Below are positions 35,657 through 48,456 of a stretch of DNA of 64,000 nt, piece by piece; position 1 is the stretch's first letter; each line of letters opens with the position of its first letter. The notes under the pieces are model-generated. The model was not told the DNA's origin. It searched no databases and saw only the letters and a program-made list of their open reading frames with translations. The translations under genes were made by a program, and so were the position numbers. Origin of the DNA: Diplolepis rosae (Eukaryota; Arthropoda; Insecta; Hymenoptera; Diplolepididae); the NCBI GenBank assembly GCA_030998225.1, contig JAPYXD010000704.1, positions 1,736,001 through 1,800,000 on the forward strand, read 5' to 3'.

Positions 35657-35700
35657 AAGCCAAGGCGTAGTCGAGGCAAAGCCTAGACGAAGCCGAGGCG
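35657..35700 (+). repeat. 11-bp minisatellite, four copies
   Basis: Four units of the same 11-bp repeat, with the same flanks (GGAGATCG before, CGATCAGT after) as the nine-unit block. Confidence 0.8.
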
Positions 35701-37895
35701 CGATCAGTACTGCGAGCATTGTCGCGAGTCTCGTCATTTTCCGAATTGTGTGCATTGGCACGTATTCTATTTTATGCGCCACCGGCGCGCAAACTCGTTT
35801 TTTCGCTACAGTTAACAGTAGCGCAATGTAGTACATTTCGCCAGAAAGGAATCAATCCTTCTTCTTCTTCTTCGTACAGCGTTAGCATCTTACTGGCAAA
35901 GCCTTGTACATTTGAACTGCGCATGCGTCTACTAGTCCTGGCCATTTTGATTTTATCGATTTTGTGTAATAGTAATGGATTTTAATAGACGCATGCGCAG
36001 TTCAAATGTACAAGGCTTTGCCAGTAAGGTGCTAACGCTGCACGAAGAAGAAGAATAAGAAAAAGATTGTGTTCCGCTGTAAGACTATATGCGCATGCGC
36101 AGTTCAATTTTTACATTATATTCCTCTGTAACGGAATATTCGTAGCTTGTTGTAATAGAGCATGCGCAGTTCAAATGTACAAGGCTTTGTCAGTAGGGTG
36201 CTAACGCTGTACGAAGAAGAAAAAGAAGAAGATTCTGCTCCGCTGTAAGACTATATGCGCATGCGCAGTTCAATTTTTACATTATATTCCTCTGTAACGG
36301 AATACACAACATTCCGTTACTCTCAGCTGTAACGGAAAAACGAGTTTCCGCGCCGGAGGCATATAAAATAGAATACGTGCCAATGCACACAATTCGGGAA
36401 ATTACGAGACTTGCTTAAAATTCTCGCAGTACTGATCGCGCCTCGGCTTCGATCTCCTGCGAGCATTGTCGCTCGTCACGCAATAACCCTCATTGTGCGC
36501 CTAGGCACGTAATATACTATTAAATACTCATTTTATATCAGGTTTTCAAACTGTTCAGTTTTTAATTCTTAATTTTGAAAACAATTATGCGACAAAAAAC
36601 GTTCCGTCTCGGCATTCTCCACGTGCGTATATTTTTGAAGCATTAATTTTAAGACTTTTAAAATTTCAAGTTAATATTTTCTCGAAAATGAGATTTTGAA
36701 ATTATTTTGAATACTTTGAAGTACCAAAGTTTTGTGAATTTTAATTTCAGAATAAAATGTATTTGGACTTATTTTTAGAACTAATTGAGAAGAATCCAGA
36801 ACTGTAAACAGAACTCTTGGAATTCTGAGAAATGAGTTTTCATATGGAAAATATTAATCTGTATTGGAAAATGTTATGAGAGTTTATTGTTGTACTCGCC
36901 TAACAAATTTTGAAATTGACAAATATGTATTTATTTTAAAGAGGATGCGTCTGAGAGATAATTGATGAGGGCGAAATTTATTCTGCTCGCCTAGCACAAC
37001 TCAGCACAACTTTGGTTTTTTGGATTTTCGCATTTTTGAAAATTGTATGTTTTAAACAAATTTTGAAATTGACAAATATGTGTTTATTTTGATAAGGATG
37101 CGTCTGAGAGATAATTGATGAGGAAGATATTTATTGTGCTCGCCTAGCACAATTCAGCACAAATTTTATTTTTTCGAAAAAACAAAATGGCGGTGCTTGT
37201 AAAAAAATATTTTTTTTAGAAATTATGTCCCCAATTTCTACTTTTAAAAAAAATTATTTACGGCACAGTCCAGCACAACTTTTGTTTTTTCAAAAAAACA
37301 AAATGGCGGTGCTGGTAAAAAAATCATTTTTTTTTAAATTTTAGCCCTAATTTTCATTTTTTTTCAAAATTCGTTTGCAGCACAAACCTAGCACAACTCA
37401 GCACAACTTTGGTTTTTTGGATTTTCGCATTTTTGAAAATTGTATGTTTTAAACAAATTTTGAAATTGACAAATATATGTGTTTATTTTGAAAAAGATGC
37501 GTCTGAGAGATAATTGATGAGAATGAGATTTATTGTGCACGCCTAGCACAACTCATCACAACTTTTCTTATTTCGAAATTGGTATTTTTGAAAATTGTAT
37601 GTCTAAACAAATTTTGAAATTGACAAATATGTATTTATTTTGATAGGGTGCGTCTGATAGATAATTGATGAGGAAGATATTTATTGTGCTCGCCTAGCAA
37701 GATTCAGCACAACTTTTGTTTTTTCAAAAAACAAAATGGCGGTGCTGGTAAATAAATCGTTTTTTCAAAATTTTAGCTCTAATTTTCATTTTTTTCAAAA
37801 ATCATTTGCAGCACAAACCTAGCACAATTCAGCACAACTTTTGTTTTTTTGAAAAAACAAAATGGCGGTGCTAACTTCCTGGACATTCTTTGAAC

Positions 37896-39540
37896 TCTCC
37901 AGATTTGAGAAATAACTATTCCAAATTCTAACCATCTATCTGAAACGTTTTTATGAGTAACTATCGATAAACAGATAGACATCTACCCTTGGGATAAAGG
38001 TTTTCAGCCTAGCCTACCAAATCCTAAAAATTATGAACCTCTAAAATTGAAATACACTCAACATACCATTAATATCACTTATAAACGTTCCATTTATTAC
38101 ACAATAATTTTTTAGCATTTTCTAACTTATTTCCACTCTTACATAACGTTTCTTCCAAGTTTTCTAAATCTTTTCTTCATTAATATATGACCAGATTTCA
38201 CCCTCTTTAATGTTACGTAATTCATAAACGTTCTCTTAGTTTTTCAACACTACAAAAGTTTGATGAATTACTCCTCCAAATCTCAAATTCAAACTCCAAC
38301 TATTCTGAGATCTAGAGCGAGTTAAATTTTAAAACATAGAATTGTTTTATTCCAAAGAAAAAAAACATTTTTTCCTATCTATTTATAAAATGACAAATTT
38401 TCAAAACAGGTCGAAAAATCTAATTGATCCTGTGACTCAATTCTACCAATAATTATAATATTCTAAATACACCAAAAAAACGAGTAATGCAACTAATTTA
38501 TTGTAATAGCAACGAAGTTTAAATTAGTTAATAAATAAGTTTAAATGAAGTTGTTTTAACAATTTAATAATCTAATTATTTAAAGTAACTATTCAAGATT
38601 AAGTAACAATTCAAGTAATTACACCAAGAAATTAAATACTCAAGGTAACGAACCAGAATTTGTGAAAAATGCTCACTAAAAATAATTTGATTGTTGATAG
38701 TTAAGTTTAAAAATACGTTAAAAGGCAAGCATGAAGATAGTCACGTAATCAATCATTTGAAGCGAGATTATTTATAAGTTAATAACCCAAATAGATATTT
38801 TACACCGAAGATTCTTCAAACTTTTCTCTGAATTTGTGTGCCGTTAGAGGAAAACTCATTAAAATTATTATTTCATGAATAATATTCACGTAAAATAATT
38901 GGCCGTATGGCCAGTTTGGTCTCTTCCCTTTAAAAATATCAATTTATTACCAGAGAAAAACAATTTAGAGTGAAAAATAATGACCGTCAATCAAACATTT
39001 CGAGTGTTTTCAGGTTGATAATATTCATTATTACGTATTTTGTATTCTACAGCGATATACATAGAATAGAATTAGAAATCTGTTGAGTTGCGCACGCACG
39101 TATTACGTATATTACGTATATTACATATGTTTATGTATAATAACAATACCATACACATAATATATGATATTCAAAAGCAATAGAAAGGTATTTGCTCATT
39201 ATGCGAATGTACTTAAATTCAAAAATAAAGTCCGGACAGTACTGATTATCACCAAACAGTTGCATGAGATCTGATTTTATGAATCGAAATAAATGTGAAT
39301 ATAATTATTTGTTCACAGATTTTGCGACACTTTTTTATTTTATTGAAGCAAAAGCAAAATATAACTTATTATTAGTTGAAGTGATATAATAGACCAAAAT
39401 AAATTTTTATTTCATTGTTTTCTATAAAAATTTAGTTGGATCTAGCAGATTTGAGTCAATTAATAATTCAATAAAAATCAGTTACGAATTAACTCGATGT
39501 CAAATGATCATTTAGATTATCTTTAAATAATCCCAGTAAA
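37896..39540. other. Unassigned AT-rich DNA
   Basis: No gene is recognised. A short run of ATTACGTAT-type repeats occurs around 39105-39130. Confidence 0.4.
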
Positions 39541-39730
39541 TTAAGGCAAATGTCCCAGTAATCAGTATCTTAGTTTCAGTAATCGGCACACAAATAATCT
39601 TAAATTTTGTTGGATTATCAATGATTTTGTCAATTTTTGATAATCTATGTTACTAAGTCGTACTATCAGTTGTTATAAAATACTTCAATTAAAATTGTTT
39701 TTCAGCTTACTTTGTTAAATTTCAAGAGTA
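39541..39730 (+). repeat. Dispersed repeat, copy B
   Basis: Diverged same-strand relative of 2843-3015; the two share ordered blocks from AAATGTCC to TTCAAGAGTAAA. Confidence 0.6.
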
Positions 39731-41989
39731 AATACTACTTTTTTGAAAAGTAGAACAATGTAATTTTTAAAAATATGAGTTAACTAATTTGATTGATTTT
39801 CTCAAATTTTCAGTCTTATTTCGAAAATTTTGGTGAATTCCTAGTTTCTCTTGGATATTTTTTGACTTTCTCGGTTATCAGGCACCGTGTCAATAAAGTT
39901 GAATCACGTTTCTCTGCAGACATAAAAAAGCTCAGATTTGATTAAAAGTAAAATTTCTAGGAAACAAATTTCCATTATAATCGCATTTTTCATTTTTTAA
40001 AATAAGACACCAACCTGCATTTTTTATAGATTTACTTTAGAATATTAAAGTTTGAATATGTGGTACATTAGTCACGGAGAAAAAAACTAGGCCACAGAAC
40101 GTTTATTATCAAAAAGAAAGATCATAATATATATATATATGATGTATGATGATATTTAAAGAGTGTTCTATTTTAAAAAGTCGAGCACGCAAACAAATTT
40201 ATTATCGATAATTTATTAATCAAGTCAGTATATCCTTTAATATTTTTATTTGAGAGCTGCTTTTGTAAGAATTGAATGATTTAACGAGACATTGAAATTA
40301 GCAATGAACTAATGGAGTCAACAAGTTTTTTTATCAGCATATCTAGAAGCCTCTGAAGCAGTTTCGATTGTATACTCTCTCGTCAAAACAATATCACTTT
40401 TATCGTCCGATTAATTTTATTAATCTGTTTGTAAATACGACACTAGGGACTGCGTATTCAGTTCAGACAGCATCCCAAGGAAGAGGTAGGGCATGAAATA
40501 AACTTCTAGCTAACGGGATCACGAAGGAGAGAGGTCAAGGAAGATTTGCTCCTAGTTTACTATCAGACTCCAAATCCCGTGACGCAATTCAAAAATGCAC
40601 TTGTTTAAACTTGTCCATCTGTTCGTCTCTTCGTCCAAATCTAAATCGTTTCAAGGGATTTCATCGAGACATAGAGACCAAAACTGAACGTTTTTAAACA
40701 TAAAAGGATGCAGTGGGATGAATTACCCAAACTCAATGCTCAAAGCGTTACAGGACACCCTTACAGAGACAAATCCAATATCAGATAAGTGGTTGCCATT
40801 CAAGTCACTTCTCCTGTTGTGCAACAAGGGGCGATGAACGTTTGGTCCTTCCTGATTACAATCTAGGATATTGATAATGTTTCTAATCAAATGCATGAAT
40901 GAGCTATCACAATTGTAAATTATCTCATCTTGACAAGCTATTATTCCAGACAAAACAAACCATTTTTTACTAATTTGAACTCTTATTATCTTTATAAATT
41001 GTTTTCAACAATTTATCGCTTATTACTTTTAAAATATCTCAGATTTATTTTATTAATTTTTTCCTCCATTCAAAAACATGCTGATTTTTTTTTAAATGTG
41101 GAGAATGAGACAGGAAAGTCTGGTCTTGATATTAAATAATTAGAAACCAAAAATTAAAGTTTGAAGAATACATTTATCAGAATTGGAAAAATGTCTTTAT
41201 CTTGGCACCTTAAGATTCATCAGAAATGAAGAAATAAAAATAAACCATATTAACAGCTTCATAGTTTCTATTGGAAAAAGAGAAAATGTTTTATTAGAAT
41301 AGAAAACTCTTCAGACTAGAATAAAATATGATGAAAGAAAAATAGAAATTAAAATTTGAATTTAAAAAGTTATAATTTAATTAAATTAAATTTATATTTA
41401 AAAAAAAAAAAATTATTTATATTTAAAAAAAAAAAAATTATTAAAAATTATTTTGAAACTATTTTTACAACACTGTACAAGAAGTTTGCACTTTGCAAAT
41501 CAAAAAAAATTTTTTTGGAGGAAAACAATTTTAGCTATTTTCAACTTCTAATAATTAAGAGAAAAGACTGCTAAGGTTTCAAGACCCATTCCTTCTTTTC
41601 GGTTTCGTTATCTAGCTAACATAGATAGATAAAAATTGGAGCTTGAAATCACCTATGAAACTATGAACTAGAAATTAAATTGTTGAAAGAACCGAACAGT
41701 TTCTAATCTGGGTACTTTCCCTTTTTGCTTGATTTTCTTATTTAAACGATTTCTTATTTGTATCATTTTAAATTTATTCAAGTTATTAATAAATAAATGT
41801 CCTAGATTTTCATTCCAAAATTGATTCTTTTTCACAACAAAAATCTGTCAGCAGTTTAAGCTATTTTCAAGTTTCATCAATTTCCCATTGTCTATTTTTA
41901 TTCAATTTAAAAATTGTACTATTTCATTACAGGAAAAGATTCTAATCAAACAAAATTATATTTACAAATTCTGAATAATAAATCTATAT
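39731..41989. other. Unassigned DNA
   Basis: Mostly AT-rich. Around 40440-40960 the composition is more balanced and a 76-codon minus-strand frame is open, but it has no recognisable domain or splice context. A lone CACGGAGAAAA tip occurs at 40075 without a partner. A duplicated A-rich 27-mer lies at about 41390-41445. Confidence 0.35.
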
Positions 41990-42069
41990 TTAAAGAATTT
42001 GAAAATCTTTCTGTGGAAAAAATGACGCTTTCGACTGCGCTGGGATTCGAGCCCAGGTCTTTCGATTAT
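41990..42069 (-). repeat. tRNA-like SINE fragment, copy B
   Basis: Near-identical to 22283-22367. On the minus strand it carries CTGGGCTCGAATCCCAG, a perfect 5-bp T-arm-like stem around a B-box-like core. It is truncated on the side where the A box would lie. Confidence 0.5.
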
Positions 42070-44221
42070 ATATATTTGGTATCTTTCAGGAAGATCTATT
42101 TAAAACCTCTCATATAATTGAAATACTTAAAAATTTAAATCTTTACGAGTTTTAAAAAATTAAAATAAATCATAGAATAACTGTGAAAAACAATATCACA
42201 TTTTTTTTTTAAATTGACAATTCTTAATCATTTTTGAATGAAAAAGCTTCAGATTCACAAAGGGAAATATAGGACACCGATTGTGAGGCCTGAGATTATT
42301 TCAAAAATAAAAATCGTAGCTTTAAATAAGTTACAAATTTTGCTTCAAGGAGATAGAGATTGGCGTAGTCAGGAAAATGAAAGTCAGTAAGAAAGAAAGA
42401 AATGCTCACAGCATAAATGTATAATTTTGCAAATTACTAATACATCGTTATATAAACTCACATTTCTCTACAACATAGTATCATGGAGATATAAGTAGAA
42501 TTAATCAATTCAAGTAAACTAGATACGATGTACAGCTCAATAAAAGAATCTATTAAATTAAGCACCAATCAACGGTGGGATGGCCGTTACTACTGATTAA
42601 ACATTAAAGAGGCTGTTACTACTGAAACAACGTTCTTTCCTGCTTTCTTGCCAGGCGATAGAAAAAATACAGTAAAAGAGATAAAGAGAGAGGAAAAACC
42701 TTTCTACAACCAACAAACCGTTATGGTTGCAACCTGTAGTCCTTACTCTCAATGACTGCGTGAATTATTTGTTAAATAAGTCGAGAAGCATAACTCTCTC
42801 CATCTACAATGTGATACTAGTTTCAAAGTCCGAGAATAAAGTCTCTGACAAAATACCATAAAGTATTAGAAACATTTCAATATTCTAATCAAGTATTTGA
42901 AGTTCTAAATGTTTAAATAAATAAAATGTTTATTCTATTCAAATTTCAAGACTGCTAAGATAAAGATTGAAAAAATAGAAGTTTTGATTCTTAAAAGCAT
43001 AAATAATAAGAATAAAGAAACACATTTTTTTTTTATTTGAACGTTCAGAACTTTAAGTAGATCACCTAATTCTGAATCCACTAAAGCTAATTTCTTAGAA
43101 ACCATTCAAAATTTAATTGTATTTTGATCGACATTATTTGGTGAGATCAGGGTTAGGAGAATTGTTGAATTCTTTTTAAATACATACGTTCTCTATTCTT
43201 CATATCTCACATTCCATTCGATTTCTCTAGCTGCCCATTATTATCCAAACTGTACAATTATCTGCAAAAAAAAAAGTTTCATGTCAAAAAAAATTTTCGT
43301 TTTATTTAAAAATTACACAATAAATAAAATAACAATAGAGACATTCTTAGATTACTATAATCAGAAATGAAAATTAATTTAAGTTTTGATCTTCAATCTA
43401 ATTCCTTTCGATCTCTCAGATTTATAAACTTAAAAAAATTGCTCATATCAAAAGGAAAATTATTAAACTTTAAATTAATCGACACAAAATGCAACTTTCG
43501 GGATATTTAAAAATCTTATCTCGACATGGGAAGGTAGGTGGCGTATGCAAATTGTCGTTGGACAGAAATAGCGTCAGGATGCTTGACGTCGTCACGACGC
43601 CTTTCGGGTTACAATATCACTATACCAACGTACTGATGCTCGAATAAAATTCCTCTGTGGATCGTCAAATCGAAATAAATCAGCTATATGACAAACTTCA
43701 GGTGCAAAACATCTGACGAGTATGTGAGAATGATTTCAGAATGAAACGCATAATTGAGACAAATAAGCTCACTCATTGCGGAGCACGTGTTTAACTATCC
43801 AAACGTATGTATAAACAAGAAAAATGATAGCACAAGCCACGTCCAACTACTTTCGTGATTGATAAAAACTACGGCACGAGCATCATCACCACGTTTACGG
43901 ATGTCTAGAAATACTAATCTGTAATTTATAATGAGAGAAAATTACTCAAGTGCTCGATTACTCTCTCAATATGTATAAAAAAGCTGTTCTAGTACTCTGC
44001 TACTTTTTTCAAATCGCTTGTTTCCTCAATTAATTACTGCTTAACAGTAAATAAAGATATAATTTGACTTATATATAATTAGAAGCAGTAAAAAGTCGAA
44101 TTTCATCAAGAAAATCCAGTCTTACAGATCTAAAATATCTCATTTCAAGTCCTCTTCAAGTATTATCAATTTCTAAATACCTGTTTTTATTCAATTTTAT
44201 AATTTTTATTATTTTATTGTT
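42070..44221. other. Unassigned DNA
   Basis: No gene is recognised. The patch at 43500-43880 has a higher GC content, but no exon could be supported on either strand. Confidence 0.35.
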
Positions 44222-44449
44222 TGCAAAGTTTTAAGTTAGAAAGAAATTAAAATTTTTCTCATTATCATTCACGTTGGGTGAATTAAGTATTTATCAAATT
44301 CATTTTACTCGACTAAGATTTAAAAGATGTTGAAATGTCCGTATGTCCCAAGTTTAATCGACAGAGTCGAGTAAAATTATTTTAACTATTTTTCTCCGTG
44401 AACGTTTATTAAATGATAATAATAATTTTTTTCAAAACAAAATTAATCA

Positions 44450-44761
44450 AGAAAAAGTTTGATAAGCTTTACTCAACTTTTGAGAAAAGTTGGGACATAT
44501 GGATAAGTTAGAGATTTTTAATATTTTCAAATCAGATGATTGAGTTCGATTAAATTTAAATCATTTCGTATAATTGTAATAATTTGTAATGTACATTTTA
44601 AAACTTTACTCTACATTTTTAAAGTTTACCGAACCGTGATGCATTTTTCAATATTTGGTGCGTCAAAAATTATTACAATAATATTAAATAAATTCCAACT
44701 TGTCCATATGTCCCAACTTTGCTAAAATTTGAGTAAAGTTTCTCGAACTATTTTTCTCTGC
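44450..44761. mobile_element. MITE with GAGAAAAATAG-type tip
   Basis: GTTGGGACATATGGATAAGTT near 44490-44510 is mirrored by AACTTGTCCATATGTCCCAAC near 44698-44718, and CTTTACTCAA is mirrored by TTGAGTAAAG. The right tip is CTATTTTTCTCTGCG. A related, more diverged hairpin ending CTATTTTTCTCCGTG lies immediately upstream (about 44285-44397). Confidence 0.6.
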
Positions 44762-44797
44762 GTAATTTTTAATTCGCTGGGACAAGAACCGTAAGTA

Positions 44798-45068
44798 CTC
44801 TCTACATTTAAATCAGTCAAAATCTACTGATTATCAGTGAAATCTGACTGATTTAAATAGCTAAAAAGAGGTTACTGTAAATCAGTCAAATTTCACTGAT
44901 TATTTCAGTGAAAATTGACTGATTTAACAGGGAAAAATATTTTTTCACTGATGAATCAGTGAAAATTGACTGATTTAACAGGGAAAAATATTTTTTCACT
45001 GATGAATCAGTGAAAGGGTAAATCACTGATTCAATCAGTGAAAATTTGACTGATTTAAATTTAGAGAG
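44798..45068. mobile_element. MITE built from ACTGATTTAAAT dyads, TA target
   Basis: The ends are CTCTCTACATTTAAATCAGT and, inverted, ACTGATTTAAATTTAGAGAG; TA flanks both sides, as expected for Tc1/mariner-type insertion. The body is made almost entirely of CAGTGAAA and TTTCACTGA dyads. It includes an exact 51-bp tandem duplication (about 44907-45008). Confidence 0.8.
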
Positions 45069-45260
45069 TACATCTACTTTTAAATTGAAATTAGTTAAGC
45101 TTTTGTTTGAATAAACTGTTTTTGAAACTATAAACAGTAATATTAAAATAGTATAATAGGCGCAGTGAACCTTTGACCTATTTTCTCATGTTGCCCTTTT
45201 CCTATTATATGACGAGTAAGTGATCAACTCGTATGTACTGCACGTTCAAAGGGTACCTTG

Positions 45261-45310
45261 CGTAGAAAGGTGTAGAAAGGTGTAGAAAGGTGTAGAAAGG
45301 CGTAGAAAGG
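45261..45310 (+). repeat. 10-bp minisatellite
   Basis: Five consecutive perfect decamers of (C/T)GTAGAAAGG, followed by a degenerate sixth (CGCAGAGAGA). Confidence 0.95.
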
Positions 45311-45315
45311 CGCAG

Positions 45316-47185
45316 AGAGAAGGGCTTGTCCTACATTCGATAAGCGTCATATTATGAGACAGACGAACCTGTCGCAGTGACACGAAAGCTTCCCCATTAA
45401 AATCAACGTCATCAACATGTTAAACTGACACTTTTTCGTTAGCGATTTTTTCGAAAATGACACAGTCAACCATGGTATTTCTTTTTTCCAAATGAATCTA
45501 ACATATTTTATTTAGATAATCTTTAAGTTTCAGAGACGTCAGTGATTTTTTTTTATAAACGCCGAAGCCACCTTAATTTGATTCTACTTCAATAAATTAT
45601 GAAAGGAAATTTATAAAAAATTGTATCTTCTTGCATCGCAGAATTTGAAGATGGAAAGTTTGCATAAAACACGATTGATACAAGGTTAAATCTTAAGAGA
45701 GAGGGAGTATGGAAAGAAAAGTTAAAAGTTACCGAGGTACGCAATGTTTTAAATTTTATTAAAAAATGAAAATAAAATTAAAATTATTGCAGAGATTCGA
45801 TTGAAATAAACATTACTCTTTTCTCGATATTAGGAATTACAGGCCAAACATCTCAGAGACGTTTAATCGCTATAAGGACATCTGGGAGACTTTTACGAGG
45901 GCATTGTGCCATCTGCATTTACATTAATGACATAAACGGTATCTGAAATGTTATTCAGTGAAAGTAAAAGCCATTTTAAAGTGCATTTACAATAACATGA
46001 CACAGAAAATCAAGTTCTGAAATGATGCTTTCGAAACAGAAAGAAAACAACATAATAAAATCTCTAGTTATAAAACTCTGAAACAATCAATATCCATAAT
46101 TCATATTTAATTATCTTCAAAATTTGTAGTAACTTTATATAATTGCGATTCAGAAATCGGAAGTAAAATGATTTATCCTTAAGAATAGAGGAGCATAAAT
46201 CAATAAAATGAAACCGATGTCCGTCAGAAACAATATCTGAGCATAATATACCATAAATATTGCTAATATACTTTTTTTTTTACTTTTTACAATAAAAGTT
46301 AAGTGAACTAATAAATTAACTATAAAATTATTAAATTAATTATTAAAACTTTTTTAAAACTTTAAATACCAAGTGTTTAAGTTTGAGGAATAATACAATT
46401 TATCATTCTGATAATAAACTTCAAAGGGTAATAACCCTAAAGTGATAAAATGATGTACCCTTACTACAAAATTTACACCGACCGCAGACCTTATCTTTTC
46501 TCTTAAACTCTCATCGTGCCCTTAGAATATTTTCAGCAGCAAACCCGTCAGGTATGGAGAAACGAACGTAGATTAGCTGTTTTTTGTCGGATGTGAAAGT
46601 ACCCCGCCTCTAGATGAGTATTAAAGTACATGCAAGTAGAACAAGCCCGTACGGTTGCAAAATCTTCTAAGATTGGTAGACCGCTGCGCTGGCTAGTTGG
46701 CTATTGCTAATTTCATAACAGCTATTGTTGGAAAACGATGCAAAAATCGCATCAATTTTAGAAACATCGAATAGATATCAAAAGTTAATCCTGTATCAAT
46801 TAAGGACTTTCAGAATAATTTTTTTCAGAAAAAAGTATTAATAGAGTGTCTAGAGAAAAATATCCAATAAAATTCTCCTAAGATTTCCATGATTTTCAAA
46901 AGCTAATTTACATTTATAATGACTAAGCAAGTAAACTGCAGGCTTTTCATAGTACAAAATCGGAATTCATAAATAATATGACACATTTGAACGAAGGATA
47001 ATAATAACAAATAAAATAAATAAGTTTCAGTTATTTTAAGATGTTGAATACCCTTACAATTTGTTTCAACAGGATGTTTACTAATTTTATTACACCAAAT
47101 TCCAGGCTATTTTGGGGATTTTCTCCAGTTGTAAGTCATCTAATTAAAAATAATTATAGATAGGACTTGTATCGACCCTTTGATG
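45316..47185. other. Unassigned DNA
   Basis: No gene is recognised. A moderately GC-richer stretch at 46480-46720 was read on both strands without finding a recognisable exon. Confidence 0.35.
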
Positions 47186-47245
47186 AATATTCGATATATG
47201 TATAAATTGGCTTTAGGGTCCAGAAATAATGAAAACTCAGTTTTT

Positions 47246-47288
47246 AAATTCTTTCAAACGTTTCGACTCAGGTTAGAGTCCTCATCAG
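47246..47288 (-). ncRNA. Hammerhead-ribozyme-like core, left arm
   Basis: The minus strand reads CTGATGA, an unpaired G, GACTC, a 6-nt loop, GAGTC, then GAAAC: the invariant hammerhead boxes around a perfect 5-bp stem II. Stem III downstream is weak here (ACGTT against AATTT) and stem I is not convincing. The extra G after CTGATGA departs from the canonical form. Activity is uncertain. Confidence 0.35.
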
Positions 47289-48456
47289 TGAGAATTTATT
47301 TCTATAAAAAATACAAAGGAGGAATCTTAAAAATTGACCGTGTGACGGATAAACATTGTAGTAAAAAAGTGATATAAGAATTGCAGGTGTGAAAATAAAA
47401 TTGGACTAAGTAACTAAATTTGCAATACAGTAAAACTGTACAAAAAATTTTTTTTCCGTAAAATTGCTAAAAAGAACCTTAAAGAAACATTGTAATAAAA
47501 TGATATAAATGAATTATGCATGTGAACCTATAAAATTGGTCTAAACTGAATGTAATGAACTGTACAGAAAAAAAAAATTTCTATAAAAATACAAAGGAAG
47601 AAACTTGAACAATTTGTAACTGTGACCGATGAAAATTATGTTAAAAATAATGTAAAAGAATTGCAAGTTTGAAATTAAAAAATTGGTCTAAATAACTAAA
47701 TTTGCTAAAAGGTAAAGCTGTAAAACCTTAATTTGAAAAAAATACTAACAAGAGAGACTTAAAAGTAACACGTGTGACAGATAACAATTTTGGTTAACCG
47801 ATATGAATGAAATTGTACAAGTGAAACTATAAAAATGGTCTAAACTAAATGTAAAAAATGTAAAATAAAATGTAAAAAAACCTGTACAGAAAAATTTCTT
47901 ATAAAAAGACAAAGGAAGAAACTTGAAATCTTGAACGTGTGACCGATGAACATACTGTTAAAAAATGATGTAAAAAAATTGCAAAGTTTGACACTATAAA
48001 ATTGGACTAAATGACTAAATTTGCGATACAGTCAAGCACACGTGGCGCCAGGATCATAAATTTAATTTTGACCAGGTAAAAATAGTTGACAGATCCAACA
48101 ATTATAAAAAATGTATGATTCTCGAAATGACTCACATTGCTAGCAATGCCCATACAGTTAATCAAAGAACGGACACAGACAATCTATCTGCTTTTTACTT
48201 TGCTCTTTTAAATAAAAAAACTTAGTTTTTACACAAATTTTCCACAGCTTTCGAAAAATCTGGAAAACTGTGACCAAATTTTATCGAAATTTATCGATTT
48301 TATCAAATTTATCATAAAATTGCAAAAATTTAAAAATTATATAATTTCTGTTACGAGTCTTATAATTCCACATACGGGCATCATAATATCTATCACTTTG
48401 TATGTGCATTAAAAACTCAATTTAATTTCCACCTTAATCTTGCGACACTGAGACTG

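Larger units (their letters stand above)
34600..36530. repeat. Internal mosaic of the 5-kb foldback
   Basis: Several blocks recur two to four times in both orientations. One contains GCGCATGCGCAGTTC with TACAAGGCTTTGCCAGTAAG. Another contains ACTCGTTTTTTCGCTACAGT. A third contains GGAGATCGAAGCCAAGGCG with CCTAGGC(A/G)AACAATGAGGG. This explains why short open frames with related peptides appear on both strands. No protein family is recognised. Confidence 0.75.
32911..37886. mobile_element. 5-kb foldback element with 9-bp target duplication
   Basis: The ends are ATGTCCAGGAAGTTAGCACC continuing into GCCATTTTG, mirrored exactly at the right end. The flanks are TCTTCGAAC (32902-32910) and TCTTTGAAC (37887-37895), a 9-bp duplication with one mismatch. 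Each arm contains tandem units of about 155 bp built around TGTGCTAGGCGAGCACAA. The arms enclose a hAT MITE (34094-34585) and a complex internal block (34600-36530). No transposase is present. The long duplication is typical of Mutator-like elements, and the tandem-repeat arms recall Foldback-type transposons. Confidence 0.8.

Noticed and set aside
35600..36000. Short frames on both strands with related peptides
   Set aside because: They arise from repeated blocks inside the 5-kb foldback.
40723..40953. 76-codon minus-strand frame in unique-looking sequence
   Set aside because: No recognisable motif and no splice context; left unassigned.
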